Positions 8,257 to 16,939 of a stretch of 64,000 nucleotides of DNA are shown here, one piece after another. Positions within the stretch are counted from its first letter, which is position 1; the number at the start of each line of letters is the position of its first letter. Made by a program: the position numbers and the translations under genes. This stretch comes from Alkalicoccobacillus gibsonii (GTDB taxonomy: Bacteria; Bacillota; Bacilli; Bacillales; Bacillaceae_D), in contig NZ_JAEUZA010000001.1 in assembly GCF_016798245.1 (NCBI RefSeq), positions 542,221 through 606,220 on the forward strand. Direction: 5' to 3'. Under the pieces are notes generated by a model. The model was not told the DNA's origin. It saw only the letters and a program-made list of their open reading frames with translations, and did not search any database.

Positions 8257-9519
8257 ATGGATGATTATGACAAACAGATTGATCAGCTTGATGTACTAGG
8301 ATCGACTCAAACGGTAATTAAACAAGCACTTACGAAGCTAGGGTACCCTACTGAAATGTATGAATTATTAAGTGAACCTTTACGTATGCTTACGGTTCGT
8401 ATTCCTATTCGTATGGATGATGGTTCTACCAAAATCTTTACTGGATATAGAGCTCAGCATAATGATTCAGTGGGTCCAACAAAAGGTGGCGTCCGGTTTC
8501 ATCCTGACGTGACTGAGCGAGAAGTAAAAGCTCTTTCAATTTGGATGAGCTTGAAATCTGGGATTGTTGATCTTCCGTATGGTGGCGGAAAAGGCGGGAT
8601 TGTATGTGATCCGCGTGAAATGTCTTTCCGTGAGCTTGAGCGGTTAAGTCGAGGGTATGTACGAGCAATTAGTCAAGTTGTAGGTCCAACAAAAGACATA
8701 CCAGCTCCAGATGTATTTACGAATTCGCAAATTATGGCGTGGATGTTAGATGAGTACAGTAAAATTCGTGAATTCGATTCTCCGAATTTTATTACTGGTA
8801 AGCCACTTGTTCTTGGTGGTTCGCATGGTAGAGAATCAGCCACAGCAAGAGGGGTTACCATTTGTATTAATGAAGCCTGTAAGAAAGCAGGAATTGAGCT
8901 AACCGATGCTAGAGTCGTCATTCAAGGATTCGGCAATGCAGGTAGTTTCCTAGCTAAGTTTTTGCATGATGCGGGTGCGAAAATTGTTGGGATCGGTGAT
9001 GCATACGGTGCACTATACGAACCTGATGGATTAGATGTTGACTATTTATTAGATCGTAGAGACAGCTTTGGTACAGTTACTAAGCTCTTTAAAAACACCA
9101 TTACAAACGAAGAGCTACTTGAACTTGATTGTGATATTCTTGTTCCTGCAGCTATTGAAAATCAGATTACTAAAGAAAATGCAGATCAAATAAAAGCATC
9201 TATTATTGTTGAAGCAGCAAACGGACCAACAACGATGGAAGCAACAGATATATTGGCTGAACGTGGCGTTCTTCTAGTGCCGGATGTACTAGCTAGCTCT
9301 GGAGGCGTAACAGTTTCTTACTTTGAGTGGGTTCAAAATAATCAAGGATATTATTGGACCGATGATGAAGTGGAAAGAAAGCTTGAAGTCATGATTAAAG
9401 GCGCATTTAATAATATCTATCAGCTTTCAAAATCACGGAAAGTGAATATGAGACTGGCAGCTTACATGATTGGTGTTAGAAAAATGGCCGAAGCGTCTAG
9501 ATTTAGAGGCTGGGTATAG
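8257..9519 (+). CDS. gudB: NAD-dependent glutamate dehydrogenase
   Basis: 420-residue Glu/Leu/Phe/Val dehydrogenase that converts glutamate to 2-oxoglutarate and ammonia. Seen: the substrate site GPTKGGVRFHPDV, the catalytic Lys region LPYGGGKGGIVCDP, DIPAPDVFT and the NAD-binding GFGNAGS near 234. Position next to ypdA as in B. subtilis supports gudB rather than rocG. The frame is intact; nothing resembles the inactivating insertion known from laboratory B. subtilis gudB. ATG 8257 lies 7 bases after AGAGGTG; GTG 8248 overlaps that site. Confidence 0.93.
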   Translation: MDDYDKQIDQLDVLGSTQTVIKQALTKLGYPTEMYELLSEPLRMLTVRIPIRMDDGSTKIFTGYRAQHNDSVGPTKGGVRFHPDVTEREVKALSIWMSLKSGIVDLPYGGGKGGIVCDPREMSFRELERLSRGYVRAISQVVGPTKDIPAPDVFTNSQIMAWMLDEYSKIREFDSPNFITGKPLVLGGSHGRESATARGVTICINEACKKAGIELTDARVVIQGFGNAGSFLAKFLHDAGAKIVGIGDAYGALYEPDGLDVDYLLDRRDSFGTVTKLFKNTITNEELLELDCDILVPAAIENQITKENADQIKASIIVEAANGPTTMEATDILAERGVLLVPDVLASSGGVTVSYFEWVQNNQGYYWTDDEVERKLEVMIKGAFNNIYQLSKSRKVNMRLAAYMIGVRKMAEASRFRGWV

Positions 9520-9530
9520 GTTTATACAGG

Positions 9531-9566
9531 AAGCAGTGAAATCAATGATTTCACTGCTTTTTTTGA
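9531..9566 (+). terminator. Intrinsic terminator after gudB
   Basis: Stem of at least 12 bp pairing 9531-9542 with 9548-9559, followed by a run of T to 9564. Confidence 0.9.
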
Positions 9567-9664
9567 TTCGTCAAACCTGCATGGGAGTGAGCGAATATGC
9601 TATACTTTTTCTGTCTAAAACGCGCATAATAAGGTAGTAAATGTAGGATTGGAGTGTGAACGGT

Positions 9665-10657
9665 TTGAGTACGAAGGAAGAAGTCATCATTATTGGTGGA
9701 GGTCCATGTGGGTTAGCGGCGGCTATTGCCTGTCAAAACAAAGGCATTGAACCACTTATTATTGAGAAGGATCATATTGTGAGTTCAATCTATAAGTATC
9801 CTACTCATCAAACATTTTTTAGCACAAGCGAGAAGCTTGAAATTGGTGACGTGGCATTTGTAACCGAAGAAAGGAAACCACACCGGAATCAGGCACTCGT
9901 TTATTATAGAAGTGTAGCAGAGCGTAAGAATTTGCGTATTCAATCACGTGAGGCTGTGCTAACTGTTGAAAAACAAAAGGATGGCACATTTGTGGTTGAA
10001 ACGGAAAAGAAAACGTATGTGGCATCGTTTGTTGTTATTGCAACAGGGTATTACGACTCACCTAACTATATGAACATTGAAGGTGAGGATCTACCTCATG
10101 TGTTTCATTATTTTAAAGAAGCGCATCCTTATTACAAACAAAAGGTTGTTGTGATAGGTGGAAAGAACTCAGCCATCGATGCAGCACTTGAGTTAGAAAA
10201 AGCAGGGGCAGAAGTAACAGCTCTTTATCGAGGAGAGGATTATTCACCGAGTGTAAAGCCTTGGATTTTACCGGAATACGTTTCACTTGTTAAACACCGT
10301 AAGATCCATCTTGAATTTAACGCGGAAGTTCAGAAAATCACAAAAGACTCTGTACATTATTCTGTTTCTGGTGAGACTAAAACCATTAAGGCAGATTATG
10401 TTTTTGCCATGACTGGTTATCATCCGGATCATCAGTTCATTAAAAGTATGGGAGTCATGGTAGATGACGAAACAGGTAGACCAACATTTGATAAAGATAC
10501 ATATGAAACGAATGTAGAGGGTCTATTTATAGCTGGTGTGATTGCTGCGGGGAACAATGCAAATGAGATTTTTATTGAAAATGGTCGGTGGCATGGAAAG
10601 GGGATTGCATCAAGAATCGATGACATTCGTACCAATCAGAAGGAGATGACAGAATGA
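9665..10657 (+). CDS. ypdA: Bacillithiol disulfide reductase YpdA (Bdr)
   Basis: 330-residue FAD/NADPH flavoprotein of the YpdA family, which reduces bacillithiol disulfide. Seen: FAD site IIGGGPCGLAAA with the family's Cys at residue 14 of this start, KYPTHQTFFSTSEKLEIG, ATGYYDSPN, NADPH site VIGGKNSAIDAAL near 164 and the closing FAD motif GLFIAGVIAAGNNANEIFIENGRWHG. TTG at 9665 is preferred because GGATTGGAG ends about 10 bases before it; GTG 9656 is too near. The bacillithiol synthesis genes bshB1 and bshA lie further along this window. ATGA overlap with the asparaginase gene. Confidence 0.92.
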   Translation: MSTKEEVIIIGGGPCGLAAAIACQNKGIEPLIIEKDHIVSSIYKYPTHQTFFSTSEKLEIGDVAFVTEERKPHRNQALVYYRSVAERKNLRIQSREAVLTVEKQKDGTFVVETEKKTYVASFVVIATGYYDSPNYMNIEGEDLPHVFHYFKEAHPYYKQKVVVIGGKNSAIDAALELEKAGAEVTALYRGEDYSPSVKPWILPEYVSLVKHRKIHLEFNAEVQKITKDSVHYSVSGETKTIKADYVFAMTGYHPDHQFIKSMGVMVDDETGRPTFDKDTYETNVEGLFIAGVIAAGNNANEIFIENGRWHGKGIASRIDDIRTNQKEMTE

Positions 10658-11613
10658 AAAAAGTTGTGTTATTAACAACAGGTGGCACGATTGCAAGTAC
10701 TGAGAATGAATCAGGGAAGTTAGTAGCAGGTGAACTGACTGGTGAAGAGCTAGCTAATTTGTGCAATCTGCCAAACGATATCCATGTCACGGTTCGCTCT
10801 ATGCTTCAAAAGCCAAGCGTTCATATTACATTAGATGACTGGCTTGAGCTAAAAAAAGAAATCGAAGTAGCATTACTAGATGAAGAGGTATCAGGCGTTG
10901 TGGTTACGCATGGAACGGATACATTAGAGGAAACAGCATATTTCCTTGATTTAGTAATAAGGGACGCGCGACCGGTGATCGTTACGGGTTCTCAACGTGG
11001 TCCGGAACAATTAGGAAGTGATGCTTTTATTAATTTACGCCACGCGATTTATGCTGCTTGTCATGAATCATTAAGAGATGTCGGTACGGTTGTTGTATTT
11101 AATGAACGTCTTTTTGCTGCGCGGTATGTGAAGAAAGAACATGCTTCTAATATTCAAGGGTTTAATGCGTTTGGATTCGGTTATTTAGGTATTATCGATA
11201 ACGATACGATCTTTTTATATCAGAAGCCTTTAAACCGACGTACATATTCCATACAAGATGCACTACCAAAGGTTTCGATCCTGAAAATTTATCTAGGGAT
11301 GGATGCAGCCATTTTAGAAAGTGTAATTGCTTGCTCTGATGCGATTGTACTCGAAGGTGTAGGTCGTGGACAGGTTCCACCTAACCTCGTTCATATGTTA
11401 GATAAGGCATTACAACAAGGGAAACACATAATCATGACAACGTCCTCTGAAGAAGGAAAGGTATATCCTACTTATGAATACGCAGGCAGCGCACATGATT
11501 TGGAGCAACGTGGCGTCATTCTGGGTTCTGATTATGACAGTAAAAAGGCACGAATTAAAACGATGGTGATGATGGCCTCCCGAGAGGCAGTAGCAGAAGG
11601 TTTCTTGAATTAG
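10654..11613 (+). CDS. ansA: L-asparaginase
   Basis: 319-residue asparaginase converting asparagine to aspartate and ammonia. Both catalytic threonine motifs are present: LLTTGGTIAST at residues 6-16 and VVTHGTDTLEETAYF near 86, followed by the family's VTGSQRGPEQLGSDAFINL. There is no signal peptide, so it should be cytoplasmic. It overlaps ypdA by ATGA and is probably co-transcribed with it. The symbol is given by family; the orthology to B. subtilis ansA is not certain. Confidence 0.88.
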   Translation: MKKVVLLTTGGTIASTENESGKLVAGELTGEELANLCNLPNDIHVTVRSMLQKPSVHITLDDWLELKKEIEVALLDEEVSGVVVTHGTDTLEETAYFLDLVIRDARPVIVTGSQRGPEQLGSDAFINLRHAIYAACHESLRDVGTVVVFNERLFAARYVKKEHASNIQGFNAFGFGYLGIIDNDTIFLYQKPLNRRTYSIQDALPKVSILKIYLGMDAAILESVIACSDAIVLEGVGRGQVPPNLVHMLDKALQQGKHIIMTTSSEEGKVYPTYEYAGSAHDLEQRGVILGSDYDSKKARIKTMVMMASREAVAEGFLN

Positions 11614-11623
11614 TGGCTTTTTC

Positions 11624-11652
11624 TTGTCAAGTTGGAGATAGAGGAATATAAT
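11624..11652 (+). promoter_or_regulatory. Sigma-A promoter before prsW
   Basis: TTGTCA at 11624-11629, a 17-base spacer, and a perfect TATAAT at 11647-11652. The prsW start codon lies 86 bases further on. Confidence 0.75.
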
Positions 11653-11737
11653 GGATTCACTGAATGCGATGAACAGCATCTCCCTTGATACAGATTAGGC
11701 AAGTGGATAAACTGTACGTCGGAAAGGCAGGTCGTAG

Positions 11738-12409
11738 ATGTTTTCGTTGCTAACGGCTGCAATAGCGCCTGCAATCGGACTGCTAACTTACTTTTATCTT
11801 AAGACCGATTATCGTCGAGCAATATATGGAACCATCATTCGAACCTTTTTAATGGGGTTCTTGTTAGTGTTTCCGGTTATGGTTTTACAGTTTGCATTTA
11901 TTGAAGAGAGTGTGTTTCCGTACGAATGGCAACAGGCTTTAATTCTGTATGGTTTTACCGAGGAGTTTTTTAAGTGGTTTGTGCTCTATATTTTTGCCTA
12001 CCAGTTAGGAACAATAAATAGGCGTAATGATGGCATTGTTTACGGCGTATCACTGTCGCTCGGCTTTGCAACCATGGAAAATATACTCTATCTAATTGCG
12101 CACGGTATTGAGACGGCGATTGGACGGGCGTTGTTACCAGTCTCAAGTCATGCTCTTTTTGGAATTATCATGGGGTATTACTTAAGTCATGCGAAGCTCT
12201 CGCCAGGCAATAAGAAAAAGTTTCTGATCTATTCTTTGTGGGTCCCAGTGTTATTACATAGTTTATATGACTACATTGTTTATTTGTTTAATCATTATGT
12301 GTTTTTTGGATTAATTCCTTTTATGCTGATGCTATGGGCTTTCGCCATCTACAAATTGAAACACGCTCGGAGGCTTGATCAACAATCACCACAGATAAGG
12401 AGGAATTAA
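11738..12409 (+). CDS. prsW: Intramembrane protease PrsW
   Basis: 223-residue polytopic membrane protein of the PrsW family, glutamic-type proteases that in B. subtilis cut anti-sigma factor RsiW at site 1 and so release sigma-W in envelope stress. Seen: family motifs FTEEFFKWF near residue 73 (EExxK), FATMEN near 108 and SSHALFGIIMGYYLS near 137, between hydrophobic helices. It follows ypdA as in B. subtilis but with an asparaginase gene between. No rsiW or sigW is in this window. The ribosome binding site of the next small gene lies inside its last codons. Confidence 0.92.
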   Translation: MFSLLTAAIAPAIGLLTYFYLKTDYRRAIYGTIIRTFLMGFLLVFPVMVLQFAFIEESVFPYEWQQALILYGFTEEFFKWFVLYIFAYQLGTINRRNDGIVYGVSLSLGFATMENILYLIAHGIETAIGRALLPVSSHALFGIIMGYYLSHAKLSPGNKKKFLIYSLWVPVLLHSLYDYIVYLFNHYVFFGLIPFMLMLWAFAIYKLKHARRLDQQSPQIRRN

Positions 12410-12412
12410 ATC

Positions 12413-12577
12413 ATGCAAGGCGAACGCTATAGAGTTGTTATTAGGTGCCCCCTTTGCAGGGAGAAGTATATTCTTCGAGGACATAAAAATGAGTTTGGAG
12501 AATATGAAACAGGGTTTAAACGCTGTGTTTGTGGAAATGAAGATCAACTTCAGATTGAAGCTACACTTGAGTCCTAA
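12413..12577 (+). CDS. Small Cys-rich (zinc-ribbon-like) protein
   Basis: 54 residues, beginning MQGERYRVVIRCPLCREKY and containing CPLC near residues 12-15 and CVCG near 43-46, a pattern suited to binding one zinc ion. ATG lies about 9 bases after a perfect AAGGAGG that is within the end of prsW, and the start is 4 bases from the prsW stop, so the two are surely co-transcribed. I do not recognise a named family. It could be a DNA- or protein-binding zinc ribbon, possibly connected with PrsW. Confidence 0.7.
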   Translation: MQGERYRVVIRCPLCREKYILRGHKNEFGEYETGFKRCVCGNEDQLQIEATLES

Positions 12578-12644
12578 AATTTAAGACTTGCGTTTTGAAC
12601 ATATATCATGTATGTTTAAGTGAATATTCATAATTTAACATGTA

Positions 12645-12747
12645 TTCTTATCAAGAGAGATGGAGGGAAAGGCCCTGCGAAGTCTCAGCAACCAGCCTCA
12701 ATAGGCAAGGTGCTAAATCCGGCAGTTTATTCTGCTAAGATAAGAGA
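12645..12747 (+). ncRNA. SAM-I riboswitch aptamer (S-box)
   Basis: Classic S-box: P1 pairs TTCTTATC at 12645 with GATAAGA at 12739; between them come AGAGAGATGGAGGGA, GGCCCTGCGAAGTCTC, CAGCAACC, GCAAGGTGCTAAATCC and the closing helix. These are the conserved parts of SAM-I aptamers. It controls metI-yitJ by transcription termination: binding of S-adenosylmethionine holds P1 and frees the terminator. Confidence 0.96.
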
Positions 12748-12766
12748 AAGCTTATATGGAATCAAT

Positions 12767-12806
12767 AAGCGCCTTTCTCTTATATTTGAGAATGGCGCTT
12801 TTTTCT
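12767..12806 (+). terminator. S-box attenuator terminator
   Basis: Stem 12767-12773/12794-12800 plus 12775-12779/12788-12792, followed by a T run. Bases 12773-12782 are also perfectly complementary to 12741-12750, the 3' side of P1, giving the anti-terminator used when SAM is low. Confidence 0.93.
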
Positions 12807-12834
12807 ATTTAAATGAACGATAGGAGGAACGAGC

Positions 12835-13935
12835 ATGAGTGAAAAAGCGTTAGAAACGAAGTTAGTTCAAATTGGAAATCGAAAAGACAATCGGACGGGG
12901 GCTGTGAATGCACCTGTTTACTTCTCCACCGCTTATAGACACACAGGGATCGGAGAATCAACAGGATATGATTATGCAAGAACCGGAAACCCAACTAGAG
13001 AGATATTGGAACAAGCGATTGCTGAATTAGAGGTAGGGGATCAAGGCTTTGCATGTAGCTCTGGAATGGCTGCTGTTCAAACAGTTTTATCTATCTTCAA
13101 AAGTGGTGATGAGATTGTTGCTTCTAAAGATCTATATGGTGGAACGTATCGATTATTTGAAGAAGGCTGGAACCATTGGGGGATTAAATTCCATTACTCT
13201 GACCCACGTAATCTAGAATCATTTGAAGAGGCGATTACACCTGAAACAAAAGCGTTGTTTATTGAAACGCCAACAAATCCACTTATGCAAGAAGCTTCTA
13301 TTCCTGAGTTAGCAAAGCTTGCAGAAAAATATGATCTGCTGCTCATTGTGGATAATACGTTTTACACACCAATCATACAGCAACCTATTAAACTAGGAGC
13401 CGATATTGTCATTCATAGTGCGTCTAAGTACATAAGTGGTCACAATGATGTCATTGCAGGATTAATTGTGTCAAAAGGAAAAGAACTTTCAGAAAAAATC
13501 GGTTATTTTCATAATGGAATTGGTGCAACATTATCAGCCTTTGACTCATGGCTTGTTATTAGAGGAATGAAAACACTAGCATTGCGTATGGAAAAACATG
13601 AACAAAATGCAAAAGAGTTAGTACGCTTTCTTGAAGAATCAAGTGTTGTAGAGGACGTTCTGTACCCTGGAAGAGGAGGAATGATTTCCTTTAGAGTAGG
13701 TAGTGAGAATTGGATTAATCCGATTCTTCAAAATCTTGCGTTGATTTCATTTGCTGAAAGCCTAGGTGGCGTTGAAAGCTTAATGACTTATCCTGCAACG
13801 CAGACACACGCAGATATTCCAGAAGAGGTGAGAATTGCGAACGGTGTTGACAATCGCCTGCTTCGATTCTCTGTTGGAATCGAACGATCGGAGGATTTAA
13901 TAGAAGACTTAAAACAAGCATTTTCTAAACTATAA
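12835..13935 (+). CDS. metI: Cystathionine gamma-synthase / O-acetylhomoserine thiolyase
   Basis: 366-residue PLP enzyme of the Cys/Met metabolism family, making cystathionine or homocysteine from acylated homoserine. Seen: YDYARTGNPTREILEQ near 45, SSGMAAVQ near 75, IETPTNPLMQ near 143, and the PLP-binding Lys198 in HSASKYISGHND. It lies directly downstream of the SAM riboswitch, which confirms a methionine role and matches B. subtilis metI. There is no metC next to it; yitJ follows instead. ATG is preceded by TAGGAGGAAC. Confidence 0.93.
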   Translation: MSEKALETKLVQIGNRKDNRTGAVNAPVYFSTAYRHTGIGESTGYDYARTGNPTREILEQAIAELEVGDQGFACSSGMAAVQTVLSIFKSGDEIVASKDLYGGTYRLFEEGWNHWGIKFHYSDPRNLESFEEAITPETKALFIETPTNPLMQEASIPELAKLAEKYDLLLIVDNTFYTPIIQQPIKLGADIVIHSASKYISGHNDVIAGLIVSKGKELSEKIGYFHNGIGATLSAFDSWLVIRGMKTLALRMEKHEQNAKELVRFLEESSVVEDVLYPGRGGMISFRVGSENWINPILQNLALISFAESLGGVESLMTYPATQTHADIPEEVRIANGVDNRLLRFSVGIERSEDLIEDLKQAFSKL

Positions 13936-13968
13936 GCTAATTCAAGATTAGAGTGGGAGGAGATCTAA

Positions 13969-15810
13969 GTGGGGTTGTTAGAGCGTCTAAAACAGGATGT
14001 ATTAGTAGGGGACGGAGCGATGGGCACGCTTTTATATGAACGCGGAATCGAACAACAGTGCTTTGAAGAAGTGAATCTCAGTCACCCGGAAGAGATCATC
14101 TCCATTCACACTGAATATCTTCTAGCCGGTGCAGATGTAATCCAGACAAACACTTACGCTGCAAATCGTCTGAAGCTTAGTAAGTATGTACTAGAGGATA
14201 AAACAGCGGAGATTAACCGACGAGCGGTTGCTCTAGCAAAGCAAGCAGCAGAGAATCGTGCATTTGTCGTTGGAACAGTTGGTGGCATCCGTCGTTTTCA
14301 AATGGAAGAATCAACAATTAATGAAATTGAAGAAGCTCTGACAGAACAAATCATTGTTCTGATTGATGAAGGGGTTGATGGACTTTTATTTGAAACATTC
14401 TATGATTTAGAAGAAGCATTACTTGTTACATCCATCGCTAAAAAGCATAGCTCCCTGCCGGTTATCATGAACATTAGTTTAGGGGATATTAGCGTTATGA
14501 GTGGAGGGATCCATGCTGCTTCAGCTTTTGATCAGCTGACAGAAGCCGGTGCGGACATTGTTGGTTTAAACTGCCGAATGGGTCCCGCGCATATGCTTAG
14601 ATCCTTTGAAGAAATTCCAATACCCACCGATCAATTTTTAGCCGTATATCCAAATGCTAGTTTACCCGATTACCGGGATGGTCGATTTTTCTACTCATCT
14701 AACCCTGATTACTTTGCAACTATGACTGAGAAGTTTATCGATCAAGGTGTACGATTGATCGGTGGCTGCTGTGGGACAACACCTGAACATATAAAAGCGA
14801 TCGCTAATGCCGCCAGCACGCGGGTTCCTGTTTACGAAAAAAAGCTTAAAGTCGCTATTCTTCAGCCACTCGCTTCAGATCGCCCAGCTCGTAAAGATGA
14901 AAAGTTATCAGAGATTGTAAAAAAACGTTCGTCGATCATTGTTGAACTCGATCCACCAAAAAAATTAAATGTATCAAAATTTATGCAGGGTGCAAAAGCA
15001 TTAAAGGATGCAGGAATTGATGCATTAACTCTTGCTGATAATTCACTTGCGTCTCCAAGAGTAGATAACCTAGCTCTTGGAACGATGGTAAAAGAACAAA
15101 TTGGAGCTAGACCACTCGTACATTTGACTTGTCGCGACCGTAATTTAATCGGACTACAATCGCATCTTATGGGCTTACACACATTAGGGCTTCATGACGT
15201 ATTAACCATCACGGGTGATCCGACAAAAATCGGTGACTTCCCTGGTGCCAGCTCCGTTTATGACTTAGCATCCTATCAATTAATATCCATGATCAAGCAG
15301 TTAAACGAGGGTTTATCATTTTCAGGGAAAGAGCTTGGTGAGAAAGCTGACTTTACTGTAGGTGCTGCCTTTAATCCAAATGTAAAATATATTGATAAAG
15401 CTGTTAAACGTTTAGAAAAAAAAATTGAGAGTGGTGCTGATTACTTTATGAGTCAGCCGGTCTACGATATTAACCAGCTTAAAGCCATTTATGATGAAAC
15501 AAAACATCTGGATCAACCAATCTATATAGGTATTATGCCGATTGTTAGTTCTAGAAATGCTGAGTTTCTTCATAATGAAGTCCCCGGTATTAAACTTACG
15601 TCAGGCATTCGAGAAGTGATGGCAAAACATGAAGGAGATTCAGAATCTTCAAAACGAGAAGGCCTTGCTATTGCTAAAGAACTTGTGGATGCTGCATGTG
15701 AATGGTTTAACGGAATTTATCTCATTACACCATTCATGCATTATGACTTAACCGTCACGTTATCAGAGTATATTAAAGAACGAACGAATGTTATCAAACA
15801 ATCAAATTAA
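13969..15810 (+). CDS. yitJ: Bifunctional homocysteine S-methyltransferase / methylenetetrahydrofolate reductase
   Basis: 613-residue fusion protein. The N-terminal 290 residues are a homocysteine methyltransferase with GDGAMGTLLYERG, a zinc Cys in GLNCRMGP near 201 and the GGCCGTTPEHI pair near 267. The C-terminal half, from about 325, is a MetF-type reductase with ITGDPTKIGDFPG near 412 and YFMSQPVYD. It follows metI by 33 bases behind GGGAGGAG with a GTG start, so it shares the SAM riboswitch. In B. subtilis yitJ has its own S-box; joining metI and yitJ is a local arrangement. Confidence 0.93.
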   Translation: MGLLERLKQDVLVGDGAMGTLLYERGIEQQCFEEVNLSHPEEIISIHTEYLLAGADVIQTNTYAANRLKLSKYVLEDKTAEINRRAVALAKQAAENRAFVVGTVGGIRRFQMEESTINEIEEALTEQIIVLIDEGVDGLLFETFYDLEEALLVTSIAKKHSSLPVIMNISLGDISVMSGGIHAASAFDQLTEAGADIVGLNCRMGPAHMLRSFEEIPIPTDQFLAVYPNASLPDYRDGRFFYSSNPDYFATMTEKFIDQGVRLIGGCCGTTPEHIKAIANAASTRVPVYEKKLKVAILQPLASDRPARKDEKLSEIVKKRSSIIVELDPPKKLNVSKFMQGAKALKDAGIDALTLADNSLASPRVDNLALGTMVKEQIGARPLVHLTCRDRNLIGLQSHLMGLHTLGLHDVLTITGDPTKIGDFPGASSVYDLASYQLISMIKQLNEGLSFSGKELGEKADFTVGAAFNPNVKYIDKAVKRLEKKIESGADYFMSQPVYDINQLKAIYDETKHLDQPIYIGIMPIVSSRNAEFLHNEVPGIKLTSGIREVMAKHEGDSESSKREGLAIAKELVDAACEWFNGIYLITPFMHYDLTVTLSEYIKERTNVIKQSN

Positions 15811-15821
15811 TAGTGTAAGTC

Positions 15822-15852
15822 GGATGTTCCTTCATTGGAGCATCCTTTTTAT
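15822..15852 (+). terminator. Intrinsic terminator after yitJ
   Basis: A 9-bp stem (15822-15830 with 15837-15845, one G-T wobble), 6-base loop and TTTTTATTT. Confidence 0.85.
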
Positions 15853-15883
15853 TTGTTCAAACAGTCGTCTTTTAAAAACAAAT

Positions 15884-15912
15884 GAATAAAACCATTTTTC
15901 CAACAAAGACTA
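15884..15912 (+). promoter_or_regulatory. Candidate sigma-G promoter of sleB
   Basis: GAATA at 15884-15888, a 17-base spacer and AAGACTA at 15906-15912. The -35 fits the sigma-G pattern well, the -10 has two mismatches. sleB is a sigma-G gene in B. subtilis. Confidence 0.4.
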
Positions 15913-15963
15913 AACGCACGCAGAAATATTTAGCGGATAAATGTAATAGGAGGGAAAAAACAA

Positions 15964-16920
15964 ATGAGCAAGTTCAAGCGGTCAGTATGTTCAAAATGTA
16001 TCGTATTAACTCTCATAGCAGCACTTTGCTTACCGTTCGTTATGTCAGAAGATGCCTTTGCCTTCTCGGAACGAGTGATCCAAAAAGGAGCAACCGGAGA
16101 CGATGTGGTAGAGCTACAATCACGGCTGCAGTATAACGGTTTTTATACCGGTAAGATTGATGGAGTCTATGGATGGGGTACGTATTGGGCCGTTCGCAAT
16201 TTCCAAGAGGATTTTGGAATGGACGTCGATGGACTAGTTGGCGACAAGATGAAAATGAGGCTAGAAAAAGCAACGAAGTACGATGAAGGTTTTGTCCAAA
16301 ATGCATTAAAAGAAGGAAGAAAATTCTCGCATTATGGTGGGACACCAAAAGAGAAGCAGCAGGGCCCTAAAGGAAGTGCAAAGGGTGGTTCTTCTAAAGG
16401 TGGAACAAGTAACAAAGGATCGAATGGGAATGCCGGTCAATCACAGACACCGTCAAGTCAAGGTGGAGGTGGAACAAAAGAGGGGACAGGTGGAGATGAG
16501 CAACCTCAACAACCTGAAAACGATCAGCCAACAATTGAAAAAGCAAATAATGTTCCATCTGGATACTCAGATAATGATATTCGGTTAATGGCTCAAGCTG
16601 TTTATGGTGAAGCGCGTGGAGAACCGTATGTCGGTCAGGTGGCAGTAGCTGCTGTAATTGTCAACCGCATAAACAGTGCAACCTTCCCTAACACAGTCTC
16701 TGAAGTCATTTTTGAACCGCGGGCATTTACAGCAGTAGCTGATGGTCAAATTTACAATGAGCCTAATGAACAAGCCAAAAAAGCGGTTATTGATGCATTA
16801 AATGGACAAGATCCTACTGGGAATGCGATTTATTATTTTAACCCAGAAACCGCTACATCTGATTGGATCTGGTCACGTGAACAAATCAAACAAATAGGTA
16901 AGCATATCTTTTGTTATTAG
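15964..16920 (+). CDS. sleB: Spore cortex-lytic enzyme SleB
   Basis: 318-residue secreted enzyme that degrades spore cortex during germination as a lytic transglycosylase. Signal peptide at 1-33, a peptidoglycan-binding domain at 40-100 (GATGDDVVELQSRLQYNGFYTGKIDGVYG), an unusually long Gly/Ser/Lys/Gln-rich linker of about 70 residues (120-190) and the hydrolase_2 catalytic domain with the likely catalytic Glu216 in YGEARGE. The linker lengthens it somewhat relative to the B. subtilis protein. ypeB follows by 19 bases, as in other bacilli. Confidence 0.95.
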   Translation: MSKFKRSVCSKCIVLTLIAALCLPFVMSEDAFAFSERVIQKGATGDDVVELQSRLQYNGFYTGKIDGVYGWGTYWAVRNFQEDFGMDVDGLVGDKMKMRLEKATKYDEGFVQNALKEGRKFSHYGGTPKEKQQGPKGSAKGGSSKGGTSNKGSNGNAGQSQTPSSQGGGGTKEGTGGDEQPQQPENDQPTIEKANNVPSGYSDNDIRLMAQAVYGEARGEPYVGQVAVAAVIVNRINSATFPNTVSEVIFEPRAFTAVADGQIYNEPNEQAKKAVIDALNGQDPTGNAIYYFNPETATSDWIWSREQIKQIGKHIFCY

Positions 16921-16939
16921 ATAATGGAGGTGTGAGGAT

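Noticed and set aside
8257-9519. Inactivating in-frame insertion in gudB as in laboratory B. subtilis
   Set aside because: No tandem duplication is visible near the active-site region and all motifs are intact.
15882-16136. An 84-residue open frame before and within the sleB start
   Set aside because: It is out of frame with sleB, contains no family motif and is the shadow of the signal peptide region.
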